A stretch of DNA of 64,000 nucleotides from Stutzerimonas stutzeri. GTDB lineage: Bacteria > Pseudomonadota > Gammaproteobacteria > Pseudomonadales > Pseudomonadaceae. The translations under genes were made by a program, and so were the position numbers. Positions 43,347 to 53,170 of this stretch are shown one piece after another. How positions within the stretch are numbered: the first letter of the stretch is position 1; each line of letters starts with the position of its first letter. The stretch lies in the NCBI RefSeq assembly GCF_009789555.1, contig NZ_CP046902.1:4232001-4296000 (forward strand), written 5' to 3'. The notes below the pieces were generated by a model. The model made no database searches, was not told the DNA's origin, and was given only the letters and a program-made list of their open reading frames with translations.

Positions 43347-45146
43347 TCAGCTATCTACCTTCAGCACCGCCAGGAAAGCTTCTTGCGGGATTTCAACGTT
43401 GCCGACCTGCTTCATGCGCTTCTTGCCGGCCTTCTGCTTTTCGAGAAGCTTGCGCTTGCGGCTGACGTCACCGCCGTAGCACTTGGCCAGGACGTTCTTG
43501 CGCAGCGCCTTGACGGTGCTTCGCGCCACGATCTGGCCGCCGATAGCCGCCTGGATCGCCACGTCGAACATCTGCCGAGGGATGAGTTCCTTCATCTTCT
43601 CGACCAGCATGCGACCTTTGTAATGAGCGTTGTCACGATGCACGATGAGCGCCAGCGCATCGACCTTGTCACCGTTGATCAGGATATCCAGACGGGTCAG
43701 GTTCGCGGACTGGAAGCACTCGAAACTGTAGTCCAGCGAGGCATAACCCCGGCTGACCGACTTCAGGCGATCGAAGAAGTCCAGTACCACTTCGCTCATC
43801 GGCAGGTCGTAACGGACCTGCACCTGCGAGCCGAGGAACTGCAGATCGCGCTGTACACCGCGCTTCTCGATACACAGGGTAATGACGCTGCCCAGATGTT
43901 CCTGAGGGACCAGGATATTGGCCCTGACGATGGGTTCGCGCATGTCTTCGATCGAAGACAGGTCCGGCAGCTTGGACGGACTGTCGACGTAGAGGGTCTC
44001 GCCGTTCTTGAGCGCCAGCTCGTAGACCACGGTCGGTGCGGTGGTAATCAGGTCCAGGTCGTATTCACGCTCGAGTCGCTCCTGGATGATCTCCATGTGC
44101 AGCATGCCGAGAAAGCCGATGCGAAAGCCAAAGCCCAGCGCGTCGGAACTTTCCGGCTCGTATTGCAGCGCGGCATCGTTCAGCGTGAGCTTCTGCAGCG
44201 CTTCGCGGAAGTCCTCGAAGTCATCCGAGCTGACCGGGAACAGACCGGCATAGACCTGCGGCTTGACCCGCTTGAAGCCGGGCAGCATTTCCACGTCGGG
44301 GGTGTTGGACAGGGTCAGCGTGTCGCCTACCGGCGCGCCGTGGATGTCCTTGATACCCGCAATGATGAAGCCCACTTCACCAGCCTTCAGGTCAGCGGTG
44401 CTGGTGTGCTTCGGATTGAACACGCCGACGCTGTCGACTTGATGCACCTTGCCGGTGGACTTGACCAGGACCTTGTCGCCCTTCTTGATCCGGCCATGGC
44501 GCACTCGCACGAGCGAGACGACACCCAGGTAGTTGTCGAACCAGGAGTCGATGATCAGCGCCTGCAGCGGGGCGTCGATATCCCCGGTCGGCGGCGGGAT
44601 CACCTGAACCAGGCGTTCCAGCACATCGTCAACGCCCATGCCGCTCTTGGCGCTGCACGCGACGGCATCGGTCGCATCGATACCGATGATGTGCTCGATT
44701 TCGTCCTTGACCTTGTCCGGGTCCGCCTGGGGCAGGTCCATCTTGTTCAGGACCGGCATGACCTCGAGCCCCTGCTCGATGGCCGTATAGCAGTTGGCAA
44801 CCGATTGCGCTTCAACGCCCTGGCCCGCATCGACGACCAGCAGCGCACCTTCGCACGCGGCCAGCGAACGGCTCACCTCGTAGGTGAAGTCGACGTGTCC
44901 GGGCGTGTCGATGAAGTTCAGCTGGTAGGTCTTGCCATCTCGCGCTTTGTAATACAGCGTCACGCTGTGCGCCTTGATGGTGATCCCCCGCTCGCGCTCG
45001 AGGTCCATCGAGTCGAGCACCTGGGCGTTCATCTCGCGCTCGGTCAAACCGCCGCACATCTGGATGAAACGGTCGGCCAAGGTGGACTTGCCATGATCGA
45101 TGTGCGCGATGATGGAGAAATTACGGATATGACTCAGGTCACTCAC
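43347..45146 (-). CDS. lepA: translation factor LepA (EF4)
   Basis: This 599-residue GTPase back-translocates or remodels stalled ribosomes. GTP-site motifs are [18 protein letters not shown] and [10 protein letters not shown]; the domain order matches EF-G without domain IV, and the LepA-specific C-terminal domain is present ([24 protein letters not shown], read in parts). It starts the lepA-lepB-DUF4845-rnc-era-recO-pdxJ run, the same order as in P. aeruginosa. Confidence 0.96.
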   Translation of the reverse strand: MSDLSHIRNFSIIAHIDHGKSTLADRFIQMCGGLTEREMNAQVLDSMDLERERGITIKAHSVTLYYKARDGKTYQLNFIDTPGHVDFTYEVSRSLAACEGALLVVDAGQGVEAQSVANCYTAIEQGLEVMPVLNKMDLPQADPDKVKDEIEHIIGIDATDAVACSAKSGMGVDDVLERLVQVIPPPTGDIDAPLQALIIDSWFDNYLGVVSLVRVRHGRIKKGDKVLVKSTGKVHQVDSVGVFNPKHTSTADLKAGEVGFIIAGIKDIHGAPVGDTLTLSNTPDVEMLPGFKRVKPQVYAGLFPVSSDDFEDFREALQKLTLNDAALQYEPESSDALGFGFRIGFLGMLHMEIIQERLEREYDLDLITTAPTVVYELALKNGETLYVDSPSKLPDLSSIEDMREPIVRANILVPQEHLGSVITLCIEKRGVQRDLQFLGSQVQVRYDLPMSEVVLDFFDRLKSVSRGYASLDYSFECFQSANLTRLDILINGDKVDALALIVHRDNAHYKGRMLVEKMKELIPRQMFDVAIQAAIGGQIVARSTVKALRKNVLAKCYGGDVSRKRKLLEKQKAGKKRMKQVGNVEIPQEAFLAVLKVDS

Positions 45147-45302
45147 AGCTGAACACTCGAATATGCGCGGGACGATTGCCCGCTGAAAATAGCCGCAAAG
45201 TGTACCTGATCGGTCTATTCAGCGCCACGCCGGCCCCCGACCGATCATTGCTCCGATGGCGGCTGTCGTCTTGACGGCGCCCGCCCCAGCCGCTTGCGCA
45301 TG

Positions 45303-45328
45303 AAAAAAGCGGCCCTCAGGCCGCTTTT
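45303..45328 (-). terminator. terminator after mucD
   Basis: AAAAGCGGCC and GGCCGCTTTT pair around CTCA, with an A-run that gives a T-run on the minus strand. It closes the algU-muc operon. Confidence 0.88.
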
Positions 45329-45342
45329 CTTTACCGGCTCGC

Positions 45343-46758
45343 TTACTCGGCAAGCTTGAATGTAATGAAGCTCGCTCGTCCCTGGCGCAGCACGCGCATG
45401 GAAACCGACCGGTTCTTCGGCAATTGCTCGGCGACGCGGCCGAACGTCGAGGCAGAATCGATGGCCTGGTTGTTCAGGTGCGTAATCACGTCGCCGGGGC
45501 GCAAACCGATCATTGCCGCCGGCCCGTTCAACACCTCGGTAATCACCACCCCACCAGGAAGATCCAGGCTGCGGCGCTGCTCGGCGGTCAATTCCGACAC
45601 CTTGACGCCAAGCCTGTTGCTGCTTTTCTCGCTACGCCCACTGGTGGCCGCCACTTCTTCGCCTTCTTCGGGCAGCGCACCGATCTGCATGGTGAGCGTC
45701 TGACGCTTGCCGTCGCGGACAATGCCCAGCTTCGCCCTGGTGTCCGGTTTGATCGCGCCAATCAGGTGAGGCAGGTCCGCTGACATGTCGATGGCACTGT
45801 CGTTGACGCTGAGGATCACGTCGCCGACGCGCAAACCGCCCTTGGCCGCCGGCCCGCCATCCATCACTTGCGCAACCAGCGCACCGGCAGGCCGATCAAG
45901 ACCGAAGGATTCGGCCAGGTCCCGATTGACCTCCTGTATGACTACGCCAAGCCAACCGCGGCTGACCCTGCCTTCGGTGCGCAATTGATCGGCGACGTCC
46001 ATGGCCACGTCGATGGGGATGGCGAACGACAACCCCATGAATCCACCCGAGCGCGTGAATATCTGGGAGTTGATGCCCACGACCTCACCCTGCAGGTTGA
46101 ACAGCGGGCCGCCGGAGTTGCCGGGATTGATCGCAACATCGGTCTGAATGAACGGTACGTAGCTTTCGTTGGGCAGGTTGCGGCCCGTCGCACTGACAAT
46201 GCCCGCCGTTACGGTGTGATCGAAGCCAAACGGAGAGCCGATCGCAAGCACCCACTCTCCCGCTTTCAGTGAGCTGGATTTACCCAGCTTGACCGTAGGC
46301 AGCCCCGTGGACTCGATTTTCAGCAACGCCACATCGGTCCGCGGATCCGCACCGACGAGCTTGGCCTCCAGCTCGCTGCGATCCGGCAGGCGAACGATGA
46401 TCTCGTCGGCATCGGCAATCACGTGATTGTTCGTCAGTACGTAGCCGTCCGCGGAAATAATGAAGCCAGATCCCAGCGACTGCGCCTCGCGCTGTTGGCC
46501 ACCCTCCGGGAGTCCAGGAATACTGTGCTCGAAAAACTCTCGAAAAATAGGCGGCAGCCCTTCGAGATCCGGCATATGCGGGTTCGCACCCCGAGCCGGG
46601 GCGTTCTGTTTGGTGCTTATGTTGACGATCGCGGGTGAGGCACTTTCCACCAAGGGGGTGAAATCAGGGAGCTGTGCATGGGCTACGGCGATCTGTCCCA
46701 GGCAAACCAACGCGGCGAGAAAAGCGAAGCAACTATTGCGTGGACCCTTCAAACTCAT
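45343..46758 (-). CDS. mucD: periplasmic serine protease of the DegP/HtrA family
   Basis: This 471-residue protein has a signal peptide (FAFLAALVCLGQIAVAHA), a trypsin-like domain with His in TNNHVI, Asp in RTDVALLKI and Ser in NPGNSGGPL, and two PDZ domains (about 275-360 and 385-470). MucD degrades misfolded envelope proteins and dampens AlgU activation. Its start overlaps the mucC 3' end by 26 bases. It is the last gene of the algU operon. Confidence 0.94.
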   Translation of the reverse strand: MSLKGPRNSCFAFLAALVCLGQIAVAHAQLPDFTPLVESASPAIVNISTKQNAPARGANPHMPDLEGLPPIFREFFEHSIPGLPEGGQQREAQSLGSGFIISADGYVLTNNHVIADADEIIVRLPDRSELEAKLVGADPRTDVALLKIESTGLPTVKLGKSSSLKAGEWVLAIGSPFGFDHTVTAGIVSATGRNLPNESYVPFIQTDVAINPGNSGGPLFNLQGEVVGINSQIFTRSGGFMGLSFAIPIDVAMDVADQLRTEGRVSRGWLGVVIQEVNRDLAESFGLDRPAGALVAQVMDGGPAAKGGLRVGDVILSVNDSAIDMSADLPHLIGAIKPDTRAKLGIVRDGKRQTLTMQIGALPEEGEEVAATSGRSEKSSNRLGVKVSELTAEQRRSLDLPGGVVITEVLNGPAAMIGLRPGDVITHLNNQAIDSASTFGRVAEQLPKNRSVSMRVLRQGRASFITFKLAE

Positions 46759-47236
46759 TCTCCCTTACGAACAAATCGTTCCGAGCGCTTGTTGCCGCAC
46801 TCGCCAGCACCGCGCGCAACACCACCGGCTGCAACTCGGGATCGCCAGACGTCTGCTGGCTGCGCTTGCGCACTATCAGCCAGGCAACCACGAACCCCGC
46901 GACGGCGGCGAGCATCACGTACGGCTCGGCCGCCGACAACGCTGAAGCGATGAGCGCCGACGCGAGCAGCGCAAGCAGTGGAAACAGATAGACGAGGACG
47001 GCTCCGCGCAGCAGTACGCGCTCGCCAATGCCGACCACGACTGAATCACCCACGTTCAAATGAAGATCGGACAAGGCCCGTATCAGGCCCGCTCGCTCAC
47101 GCACGCCGAGACGGTCCATCAAGCCTTGCCCGCACCCGTTCCTGGCCGAGCAGCCGGAACAGGTGCTGCGGCGTTGCGTCTCGACCCAGACAGCGCCGGT
47201 CTCCACAGCGATCACACGCCCTGGCTCTTCGATCAT
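46733..47236 (-). CDS. mucC: RseC/MucC-family envelope-stress protein
   Basis: This 167-residue inner-membrane protein has a Cys-rich cytoplasmic N-terminus (CSGCSARNGCG, a possible metal or redox site) and two membrane helices (about 75-95 and 103-122). The RseC/MucC family is linked to sigma-E control and to SoxR reduction. Its start overlaps the mucB stop (ATGA). An Rnf operon that could also reduce SoxR lies in the same window. Confidence 0.9.
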   Translation of the reverse strand: MIEEPGRVIAVETGAVWVETQRRSTCSGCSARNGCGQGLMDRLGVRERAGLIRALSDLHLNVGDSVVVGIGERVLLRGAVLVYLFPLLALLASALIASALSAAEPYVMLAAVAGFVVAWLIVRKRSQQTSGDPELQPVVLRAVLASAATSARNDLFVRENEFEGSTQ

Positions 47237-48177
47237 CGCGACGCCTGATCGGCTCCGGCGCGCATCGATAGAGCGACGCGCTCGGCCGTACCCAGCGGAA
47301 TCTCACCGACCACCGTCACCATCACGTCGCCACCTGCGGTGGAAATACGTTTGGAGACCGCTACCGTCGGCCCCATCTGGCTGCGTGCGTCTTCGACCAC
47401 CGCCCCTTTCAATGGCTCCAGGAATACCGAAAAGCGCGCAAGCCCGTCGCCATAAGCGAGCCAGGTCACCGGCTCATCGGAGGCGGGACTGGGGCGAACG
47501 TTCGAATCGAGCAGCTGGAAGCCCTCCGGAAGCCAGTCAGAGCGCCACTTCGGCGGCGTCGACTGCTGCGCCGCGGCAAGCGCGACAGGCTTGCACGCTG
47601 ACCCGGCCTCCATATCCGCAGGCTCGATCGAGTCAGGCGAGAATTGTGTGAACTGAAACCGCTCGAGCAACTGTCCGCTTTCATCGAGCAGCAACGATTT
47701 GAGCGGCAGCGCCGTCTCGCGGTCGAGGTGCAGTTCGAAACCGTAACGGTGCTGATCCTGAGGCCGGATGGCCAACGCCACCGTAGGACGCCCCGCTACC
47801 CGGGACTCACCGATGACCTGGAAATCGTACCACTTGGACAGCGTGTTCGGCTCCAGAGGCTGCTGCCGCCAGGGCTTGGCATCGCGCACCTGCGCCGCCA
47901 GATCTTCGCTCGCGCAACGGACCTTGCCGTCCACCAGCGACACTTCGGCCGCCGGCCCATCGAGCTGCAAAAGGCGCTCGCGAAGCTGCTGGCCTTCCAC
48001 GAGCTGCCAGACCGCGTGACTGGAAAAGCTACCGTTGCGTTCATAAACGAACGTGCCCTGGTAGCTCTGCTTCTTTTCGGCCGCTGCCAGCCGTTGCATC
48101 CAGGTGTTGGCATCAGCAGCAAAGGCCGGCATCGATAGCCAGCCTCCGAGTACCACACACAGCGGTATTACACGCAT
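47233..48177 (-). CDS. mucB: MucB/RseB periplasmic negative regulator
   Basis: This 314-residue protein has a signal peptide (IPLCVVLGGWLSMPAFA) and a lipoprotein-carrier-like N-domain (SYQGTFVYERNG near residue 40) plus a C-domain, as in RseB. It binds the periplasmic part of MucA and protects it from cleavage, so it keeps AlgU inactive until envelope stress. It lies eight bases after mucA. Confidence 0.93.
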   Translation of the reverse strand: MRVIPLCVVLGGWLSMPAFAADANTWMQRLAAAEKKQSYQGTFVYERNGSFSSHAVWQLVEGQQLRERLLQLDGPAAEVSLVDGKVRCASEDLAAQVRDAKPWRQQPLEPNTLSKWYDFQVIGESRVAGRPTVALAIRPQDQHRYGFELHLDRETALPLKSLLLDESGQLLERFQFTQFSPDSIEPADMEAGSACKPVALAAAQQSTPPKWRSDWLPEGFQLLDSNVRPSPASDEPVTWLAYGDGLARFSVFLEPLKGAVVEDARSQMGPTVAVSKRISTAGGDVMVTVVGEIPLGTAERVALSMRAGADQASR

Positions 48178-48185
48178 GTTGCTCC

Positions 48186-48785
48186 TTAACGATCTTCCAT
48201 GCTGGCAGCACGCGCATAAGGCAATGCACTTTCGGATCCGCTACCGAAAGCGGCCTGCTGAGCGTGCTGGCGAACATATGCCGGCAGCCGCTTTTCATGC
48301 CAGCCTTCAGCCGATGCCTGCGCGCCTGCCGTCTCAGCTTCCGGCGCACCCGCGCCTTCACTGTAACCGGCCAGTACGGCTGGCCCCTGATTGGCCTGCG
48401 GCACCGCGATGCTAGGCTGCGGCGCCTGCTGCGCGATCTGCGGACCGGCCACTTCGGCCTGATTGTACAGGCGCACACCTGCCAGTACAGCAACGGTAAC
48501 CGATGCCGCAACGGCCAGTCGACCTACGTTGCGCCAGGCGGAACGTTGCGGCTTGGCCGCAGTAATGGCCGGCTCGTCGGCCAGGGCTGCGGACACCGCC
48601 GAAGCGATATCCAGACGAGGCTCGATCAACTCCTCGTGCATCGCGGCACGAGCAATCTGATAACGCGACCAGGTCGATCGCATTTCGGTATCGCCGTCTG
48701 CGGCGAGCACTCGACGTAATTCCAACTCGTCCGCTTCGTTATCCATCACCGCGGACAGCGATTCATGCAGGGCTTCACGACTCAT
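48186..48785 (-). CDS. mucA: anti-sigma factor MucA, intact
   Basis: This 199-residue protein binds AlgU in the cytoplasm (residues 1-80, starting MSREALHESLSAVMDNEADE), has one membrane helix (about 86-104) and a periplasmic domain cut by the AlgW-type proteases. The frame is full length, so this allele is not one of the truncated mucoid forms. GAGAGGAA precedes the ATG at 48783-48785; a longer frame upstream overlaps the algU end and is not conserved. Confidence 0.94.
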   Translation of the reverse strand: MSREALHESLSAVMDNEADELELRRVLAADGDTEMRSTWSRYQIARAAMHEELIEPRLDIASAVSAALADEPAITAAKPQRSAWRNVGRLAVAASVTVAVLAGVRLYNQAEVAGPQIAQQAPQPSIAVPQANQGPAVLAGYSEGAGAPEAETAGAQASAEGWHEKRLPAYVRQHAQQAAFGSGSESALPYARAASMEDR

Positions 48786-48816
48786 GGCGGTTCCTCTCTT
48801 GGCTGTCGCCGCTGTC

Positions 48817-49398
48817 TCAGGATTCATGCAACAAGGGTTGCAACGCTTTATCGATGGCTTCCCGCGCCCGGAATATCCGTGAGCGGACTGTACCCACCGG
48901 ACACTGCATGACGTTTGCAATGTCTTCATAACTAAGACCATCAAATTCGCGCAGTGTTAGAGCCGTACGCAAATCTTCTGGAAGTTGTTGAATGGTTCTA
49001 TGAACGGTGTCCTCTATTTCATCCCTGAGAAGTGCTCGCTCCGGCGACTCGATGTCCTTGAGTGCGTGATCGCCCTCATAGAACTCGGCATCTTCGGAAC
49101 TGACATCACTGTCGGGCGGCCTTCTCCCTCGGGCCACCAGATGATTCTTTGCCGTATTGATGGCAATGCGATACAACCAGGTATAAAAGGCGCTGTCGCC
49201 GCGAAAGTTCGCAAGCGCGCGGTAGGCTTTGATAAAGGCTTCCTGCGCTACATCCTGAGCTTCGTGAGAATCATGTACGAAGCGCACGATCAACCCAAGA
49301 ATCTTATGTTGATACTTCAGTACCAACAGATCAAAAGCCCGCTTGTCTCCCCGTTGCACTCGCTCGACCAGTTGTTGGTCCTGCTCCTGGGTTAGCAT
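48817..49398 (-). CDS. algU: extracytoplasmic sigma factor AlgU (RpoE-like)
   Basis: This 193-residue sigma factor directs envelope-stress and alginate genes. Region 2 (RAFDLLVLKYQHKILGLI to AFYTWLYRIAINTAKN) and region 4 (LREFDGLSYEDIANVMQCPVGTVRSRIFRAR, read in parts) are nearly as in P. aeruginosa. I use the ATG at 49396-49398, six bases after GGAGGA, rather than a GTG two codons upstream. It heads the algU-mucABCD operon and has two promoters of its own type upstream. Confidence 0.96.
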   Translation of the reverse strand: MLTQEQDQQLVERVQRGDKRAFDLLVLKYQHKILGLIVRFVHDSHEAQDVAQEAFIKAYRALANFRGDSAFYTWLYRIAINTAKNHLVARGRRPPDSDVSSEDAEFYEGDHALKDIESPERALLRDEIEDTVHRTIQQLPEDLRTALTLREFDGLSYEDIANVMQCPVGTVRSRIFRAREAIDKALQPLLHES

Positions 49399-49457
49399 AA
49401 ACACTCCTCCATGACCTGGAAGGGGTGCTGCGCTCGCCTGCGAGCTGACCTGCCAGA

Positions 49458-49484
49458 ATAGACACGGGCTTTACACAAAAGTTC
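49458..49484 (-). promoter_or_regulatory. AlgU-dependent promoter, proximal
   Basis: On the minus strand, GAACTT (49479-49484) and TCTAT (49458-49462) are separated by 16 bases, matching the AlgU consensus GAACTT-N16/17-TCTGA. It lies about 60 bases before algU, so it fits autoregulation. Confidence 0.8.
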
Positions 49485-49637
49485 TCCCCCTTCAAGCAAG
49501 CTGTCCTGCAACACACCTGACGGCATTGGCGAGCAACGCCTCGAAACGATCCGTTCCGATGACGCTCTCCTGGTATCCACAGCAAAGCCCAGCCGCCCAC
49601 CGAACGATGGCCAGCCGGCTTGCATCCACAACTGTCT

Positions 49638-49664
49638 ATAGAGACAGGCTTGCAAGAAAAGTTC
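49638..49664 (-). promoter_or_regulatory. AlgU-dependent promoter, distal
   Basis: GAACTT (49659-49664) and TCTAT (49638-49642) have the same 16-base spacing, exactly 180 bp upstream of the proximal one. The two 27-bp elements match at 21 positions, so one may derive from the other. Confidence 0.78.
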
Positions 49665-49751
49665 CAAAGCTTCAACCAGATAAACGCGGGGCCGCTATTT
49701 TGCCGGGGGATGCGCCTATATACTAGGGCCCGCCTCAACGTGAGATCCGAA

Positions 49752-51365
49752 ATGAGCCGACATCACCAGTACGACGTTCTTGTCATAGGCAGCGGCGCCG
49801 CCGGCTTGACGCTGGCGCTGAATCTGCCCGCCGCGCTTCGCGTCGCGGTGTTGAGCAAGGGCGACCTGGCCAATGGCTCGACGTATTGGGCGCAGGGCGG
49901 CGTCGCGGCGGTGCTGGACACCGCCGACACGGTCGAATCCCACGTTGCCGATACCCTCGTCGCAGGTGGCGGACTGTGCAAGGAGCAAGCTGTACGCTTC
50001 ACGGTCGAACGCAGCCGAGAAGCGATTCACTGGCTGATCGAGCAAGGCGTGCCCTTTACCCGGGATGAAGCCGATCGCGAGGATGGCAGCTTCGAGTACC
50101 ACCTGACGCGCGAAGGCGGACACAGCCATCGGCGCATCATCCACGCCGCCGACGCGACCGGCGCTGCGATCTTCAATACCCTGCTCGCACGCGCCCAGGA
50201 CCGCGACAACATCGACCTGCTTCAGCAGCGCGTCGCCGTCGACCTGATCACCGAACGCAAGCTGGGCCTGACCGGCAAGCGCTGCCTTGGCGCCTACGTA
50301 CTGGATCGGACCAGCGGCGAAGTGGATACCTTCCAGGCGAAGTTCGTCGTGCTCGCGACCGGCGGTGCAGCGAAGGTATACCTTTATACAAGCAACCCGG
50401 ACGGCGCATGCGGTGACGGTATCGCAATGGCCTGGCGCGCGGGATGCCGTGTCGGCAACCTGGAGTTCAACCAGTTTCACCCGACCTGCCTGTACCACCC
50501 CAAAGCCAAGAGCTTCCTGATCACCGAGGCCTTGCGCGGCGAAGGCGCACTGCTCAAGCTGCCCAACGGCGAGCGCTTCATGCCGCGCTTCGACAGCCGC
50601 GCCGAACTGGCCCCGCGCGATATCGTCGCCCGCGCGATCGACCACGAGATGAAGCGACTGGGCGTCGACTGCGTCTATCTGGACATCAGTCACAAGCCCA
50701 CCGAATTCATCAAGGCACATTTCCCGACCGTCTACGAGCGCTGCCTGGAATTCGGTATCGACATCACCCGCGAGCCGATTCCGGTGGTTCCGGCGGCGCA
50801 CTATACCTGTGGCGGCGTGGTGGTCGACCAGGCAGGCAGGACCGATGTTCCCGGCCTCTATGCCATTGGCGAAACCAGCTTCACCGGGCTGCACGGCGCC
50901 AATCGCATGGCGAGCAACTCGCTGCTCGAGTGCTTCGTCTATGCCCAGGCGGCCGCCCAGGACATGCTTCGCGAGCTGCCGACCATCGAGACGCCGCGCA
51001 TCCTGCCTTCGTGGGACGCGAGCCAGGTGACCGATTCGGATGAAGACGTCATCATCGCCCACAACTGGGACGAATTGCGGCGCTTCATGTGGGACTATGT
51101 GGGCATCGTCCGTACCACCAAGCGCCTCGTGCGGGCCCAGCACCGGGTGCGCCTGCTGTTGGGCGAAATCGACGAGTTCTACAGCAATTACAAGGTCTCG
51201 CGGGACCTGATCGAGCTGCGGAACCTGGCCATGGTGGCGGACTTGATGATTCGCTCGGCGATGCAGCGCAAGGAAAGCCGAGGCCTGCACTTCACCCTGG
51301 ATTACCCCGACCTGCTCCCGCATGCGCAGGACACTATTCTGGTGCCGCCCACCTTCGACGACTGA
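49752..51365 (+). CDS. nadB: L-aspartate oxidase
   Basis: This 537-residue FAD enzyme oxidises aspartate to iminoaspartate, the first step of NAD synthesis. It has the FAD motif [15 protein letters not shown] near residue 8, the [11 protein letters not shown] stretch near 40 and [13 protein letters not shown] near 390, with substrate-site residues in the GEG and EARGE-like regions of the family. The ATG at 49752 is used because the upstream frame is not conserved. It is divergent from algU, as in other pseudomonads, and converges on ygfX. Confidence 0.94.
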   Translation: MSRHHQYDVLVIGSGAAGLTLALNLPAALRVAVLSKGDLANGSTYWAQGGVAAVLDTADTVESHVADTLVAGGGLCKEQAVRFTVERSREAIHWLIEQGVPFTRDEADREDGSFEYHLTREGGHSHRRIIHAADATGAAIFNTLLARAQDRDNIDLLQQRVAVDLITERKLGLTGKRCLGAYVLDRTSGEVDTFQAKFVVLATGGAAKVYLYTSNPDGACGDGIAMAWRAGCRVGNLEFNQFHPTCLYHPKAKSFLITEALRGEGALLKLPNGERFMPRFDSRAELAPRDIVARAIDHEMKRLGVDCVYLDISHKPTEFIKAHFPTVYERCLEFGIDITREPIPVVPAAHYTCGGVVVDQAGRTDVPGLYAIGETSFTGLHGANRMASNSLLECFVYAQAAAQDMLRELPTIETPRILPSWDASQVTDSDEDVIIAHNWDELRRFMWDYVGIVRTTKRLVRAQHRVRLLLGEIDEFYSNYKVSRDLIELRNLAMVADLMIRSAMQRKESRGLHFTLDYPDLLPHAQDTILVPPTFDD

Positions 51366-51789
51366 ATTTCAATCTGAGCCGCAGGCGGCGATGCTGCTCG
51401 ACGGACATCGCGCCACGCGGAATGCAGAGCCCTTTTGCGAACCGCTCGCCCGGCACCTTGAAACGCAGCACGACAACCAGCGGCAGCGCAAGGCTGTCGG
51501 GCAGTAACTGGATGGGTTGCCAGCCTAGACGTCGGCTCCAGAGCGACCACCCGTGCCGGTCGTGCCGCATGCCGCGCCAGGACGAATCGCGCCAAAGCAG
51601 GATGCGCGACGGTATGACCCAGGCGGCATGCAGCAGGCACAGCAGCAAGCCTGTCGCCTGAAGCCAGAGCGGAACCGGCAGCACCAGCAGCGTGACAATG
51701 GCCAGCAGGAGCACGCTAAGGTAAAGCGCCAGCAACGGCGCAGAGCCGCGCCAGCGGCACTCGAAGGTTCGACTACTTGGGTTGGACAC
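51334..51789 (-). CDS. YgfX-family inner-membrane protein
   Basis: This 151-residue protein has two N-terminal membrane helices ([20 protein letters not shown] and [17 protein letters not shown]) and a cytoplasmic C-domain with an SxWSRRLGW-like stretch. YgfX (CptA) is normally encoded next to the SdhE gene, as here, with a 17-base overlap. In E. coli it has been linked to cell-shape effects as a toxin-like partner. Its 3' end overlaps the nadB end by 32 bases on the other strand. Confidence 0.75.
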   Translation of the reverse strand: MSNPSSRTFECRWRGSAPLLALYLSVLLLAIVTLLVLPVPLWLQATGLLLCLLHAAWVIPSRILLWRDSSWRGMRHDRHGWSLWSRRLGWQPIQLLPDSLALPLVVVLRFKVPGERFAKGLCIPRGAMSVEQHRRLRLRLKFSRRRWAAPE

Positions 51790-52027
51790 GGTCGAGGATC
51801 ATGCGAACCATGAGCCGCAAATCCTCATCGTCCGGCTCGGCGCGCTCCATGAACCAGCCAAACATGTCCTGGTCCTCGCAACTCAACAGCTTGCGGTAGC
51901 GGCGCTGGTCCTCTTCGTTCAACTGCGGGTAAACCTCCTTGACGAAAGGCACCAGCAGCACGTCCAGTTCGAGCATGCCGCGGCGGCTCTGCCAGAACAG
52001 GCGATTGAGTTCGGATTGTTCGACCAT
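51773..52027 (-). CDS. sdhE: FAD assembly factor SdhE (YgfY)
   Basis: This 84-residue protein attaches FAD to the succinate dehydrogenase flavoprotein. The conserved RGMLELD motif near residue 16 and the DMFGWFM stretch near 52 are both present. The start at 52025-52027 gives the normal length; the frame upstream is not family sequence. It overlaps the YgfX gene, a pair that is conserved in many gammaproteobacteria. Confidence 0.9.
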   Translation of the reverse strand: MVEQSELNRLFWQSRRGMLELDVLLVPFVKEVYPQLNEEDQRRYRKLLSCEDQDMFGWFMERAEPDDEDLRLMVRMILDRVQPK

Positions 52028-52181
52028 GCAAATGCTCCTGAGTTGAAGCCGGGCATTATAGCGACTGGCGCAACGGGGCGGCACAACCATCGGACCCGAT
52101 GCGAACCGGCAACTGGCGCACGCTGTGTTTTACGGCCGTCCTGCTATGATGCCGGTCCGGATTTCTTCACGGCGACCCGTC

Positions 52182-53129
52182 ATGACCGACACTGCTTTTT
52201 TCTGCGTCCTGTCGCACGAAGGCATCCTGGCCGTACGCGGCCCGGATGCGAGCAAATTCCTGCAGGGACAGCTGACCTGCAACCTGAATTATCTGGATGC
52301 CGAGCACTCCAGTCTCGGCGCGCGTTGCACGCCCAAGGGGCGCATGCAATCGAGCTTTCGCATCCTTGCGCAAGGCGATGGTTATCTCATGGCGATGGAT
52401 CGTGAGCTGGTCCAGACGCAACTCGCCGACCTGACCCGATACGCCGCATTCTCGAAATCCAAACTGCATGACGAGAGTACCGAATGGGTCCGTTTCGGGC
52501 TCAGCGTCGGTGACGGGGCCCTGGTGAGCCTCGGCCTGGACCTGCCCCAGACTGCCAACCAGATGGTTACCGAGCATGGGCTGATCGCCGTCCGTCTGCC
52601 CGACGGTCGAGCGGAACTCTGGGCCCGTGCGGCGGAAGCCGAAACCACGCACCTGCGGCTGGCCGCCCAGCTTCCGCAAGCCTCGATCGAGCGCTGGCTG
52701 CTGGCGCAGATCCGTGCAGGTATCGGCCAGGTCGTGGCCGCTACCCGCGAGTTGTTCATTCCACAAATGATCAATCTCCAGGCGTTGGGCGGTGTCAGCT
52801 TCAAGAAGGGCTGCTATACCGGCCAGGAAATCGTCGCGAGGATGCAGTATCTCGGCAAATTGAAACGCCGCCTGCACCGCCTCGCCGCGCCTGAGGCCGA
52901 CACCGAGGTGCCCGCGCCAGGACTGGAGCTGTATTCGCCCGTCCACGGTTCCAGCGTCGGCGAAGTGGTTCTGGCGGCCCATGCCGAAGGCGTGACGGAA
53001 CTGCTCGCTGTGCTGCAGGAAGACGCCGCAGCCGATGGTCGGATTTCCCTCGGGTCCCCGGACGGCGCACCGCTGACACTGCTCGACCTGCCCTACACGC
53101 TGGACGCGGACCGAGAAATCCAGCGCTAG
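52182..53129 (+). CDS. ygfZ: YgfZ-family folate-binding iron-sulfur repair protein
   Basis: This 315-residue protein supports synthesis or repair of certain Fe-S enzymes such as MiaB. The signature KKGCYTGQEIVARMQY near residue 215 contains the essential Cys of the family. The N-terminal GcvT-like fold is seen in LAVRGPDASKFLQGQLT. The ATG at 52182 is preferred because the upstream frame is not conserved. It is divergent from sdhE. Confidence 0.92.
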   Translation: MTDTAFFCVLSHEGILAVRGPDASKFLQGQLTCNLNYLDAEHSSLGARCTPKGRMQSSFRILAQGDGYLMAMDRELVQTQLADLTRYAAFSKSKLHDESTEWVRFGLSVGDGALVSLGLDLPQTANQMVTEHGLIAVRLPDGRAELWARAAEAETTHLRLAAQLPQASIERWLLAQIRAGIGQVVAATRELFIPQMINLQALGGVSFKKGCYTGQEIVARMQYLGKLKRRLHRLAAPEADTEVPAPGLELYSPVHGSSVGEVVLAAHAEGVTELLAVLQEDAAADGRISLGSPDGAPLTLLDLPYTLDADREIQR

Positions 53130-53170
53130 CCCTACTCGCCACGCCAATACAGACATCAATAAGGAACGAC

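Noticed and set aside
43335..45152. A 605-codon plus-strand frame antisense to lepA
   Set aside because: It is a mirror of lepA, whose GTPase motifs are unambiguous.
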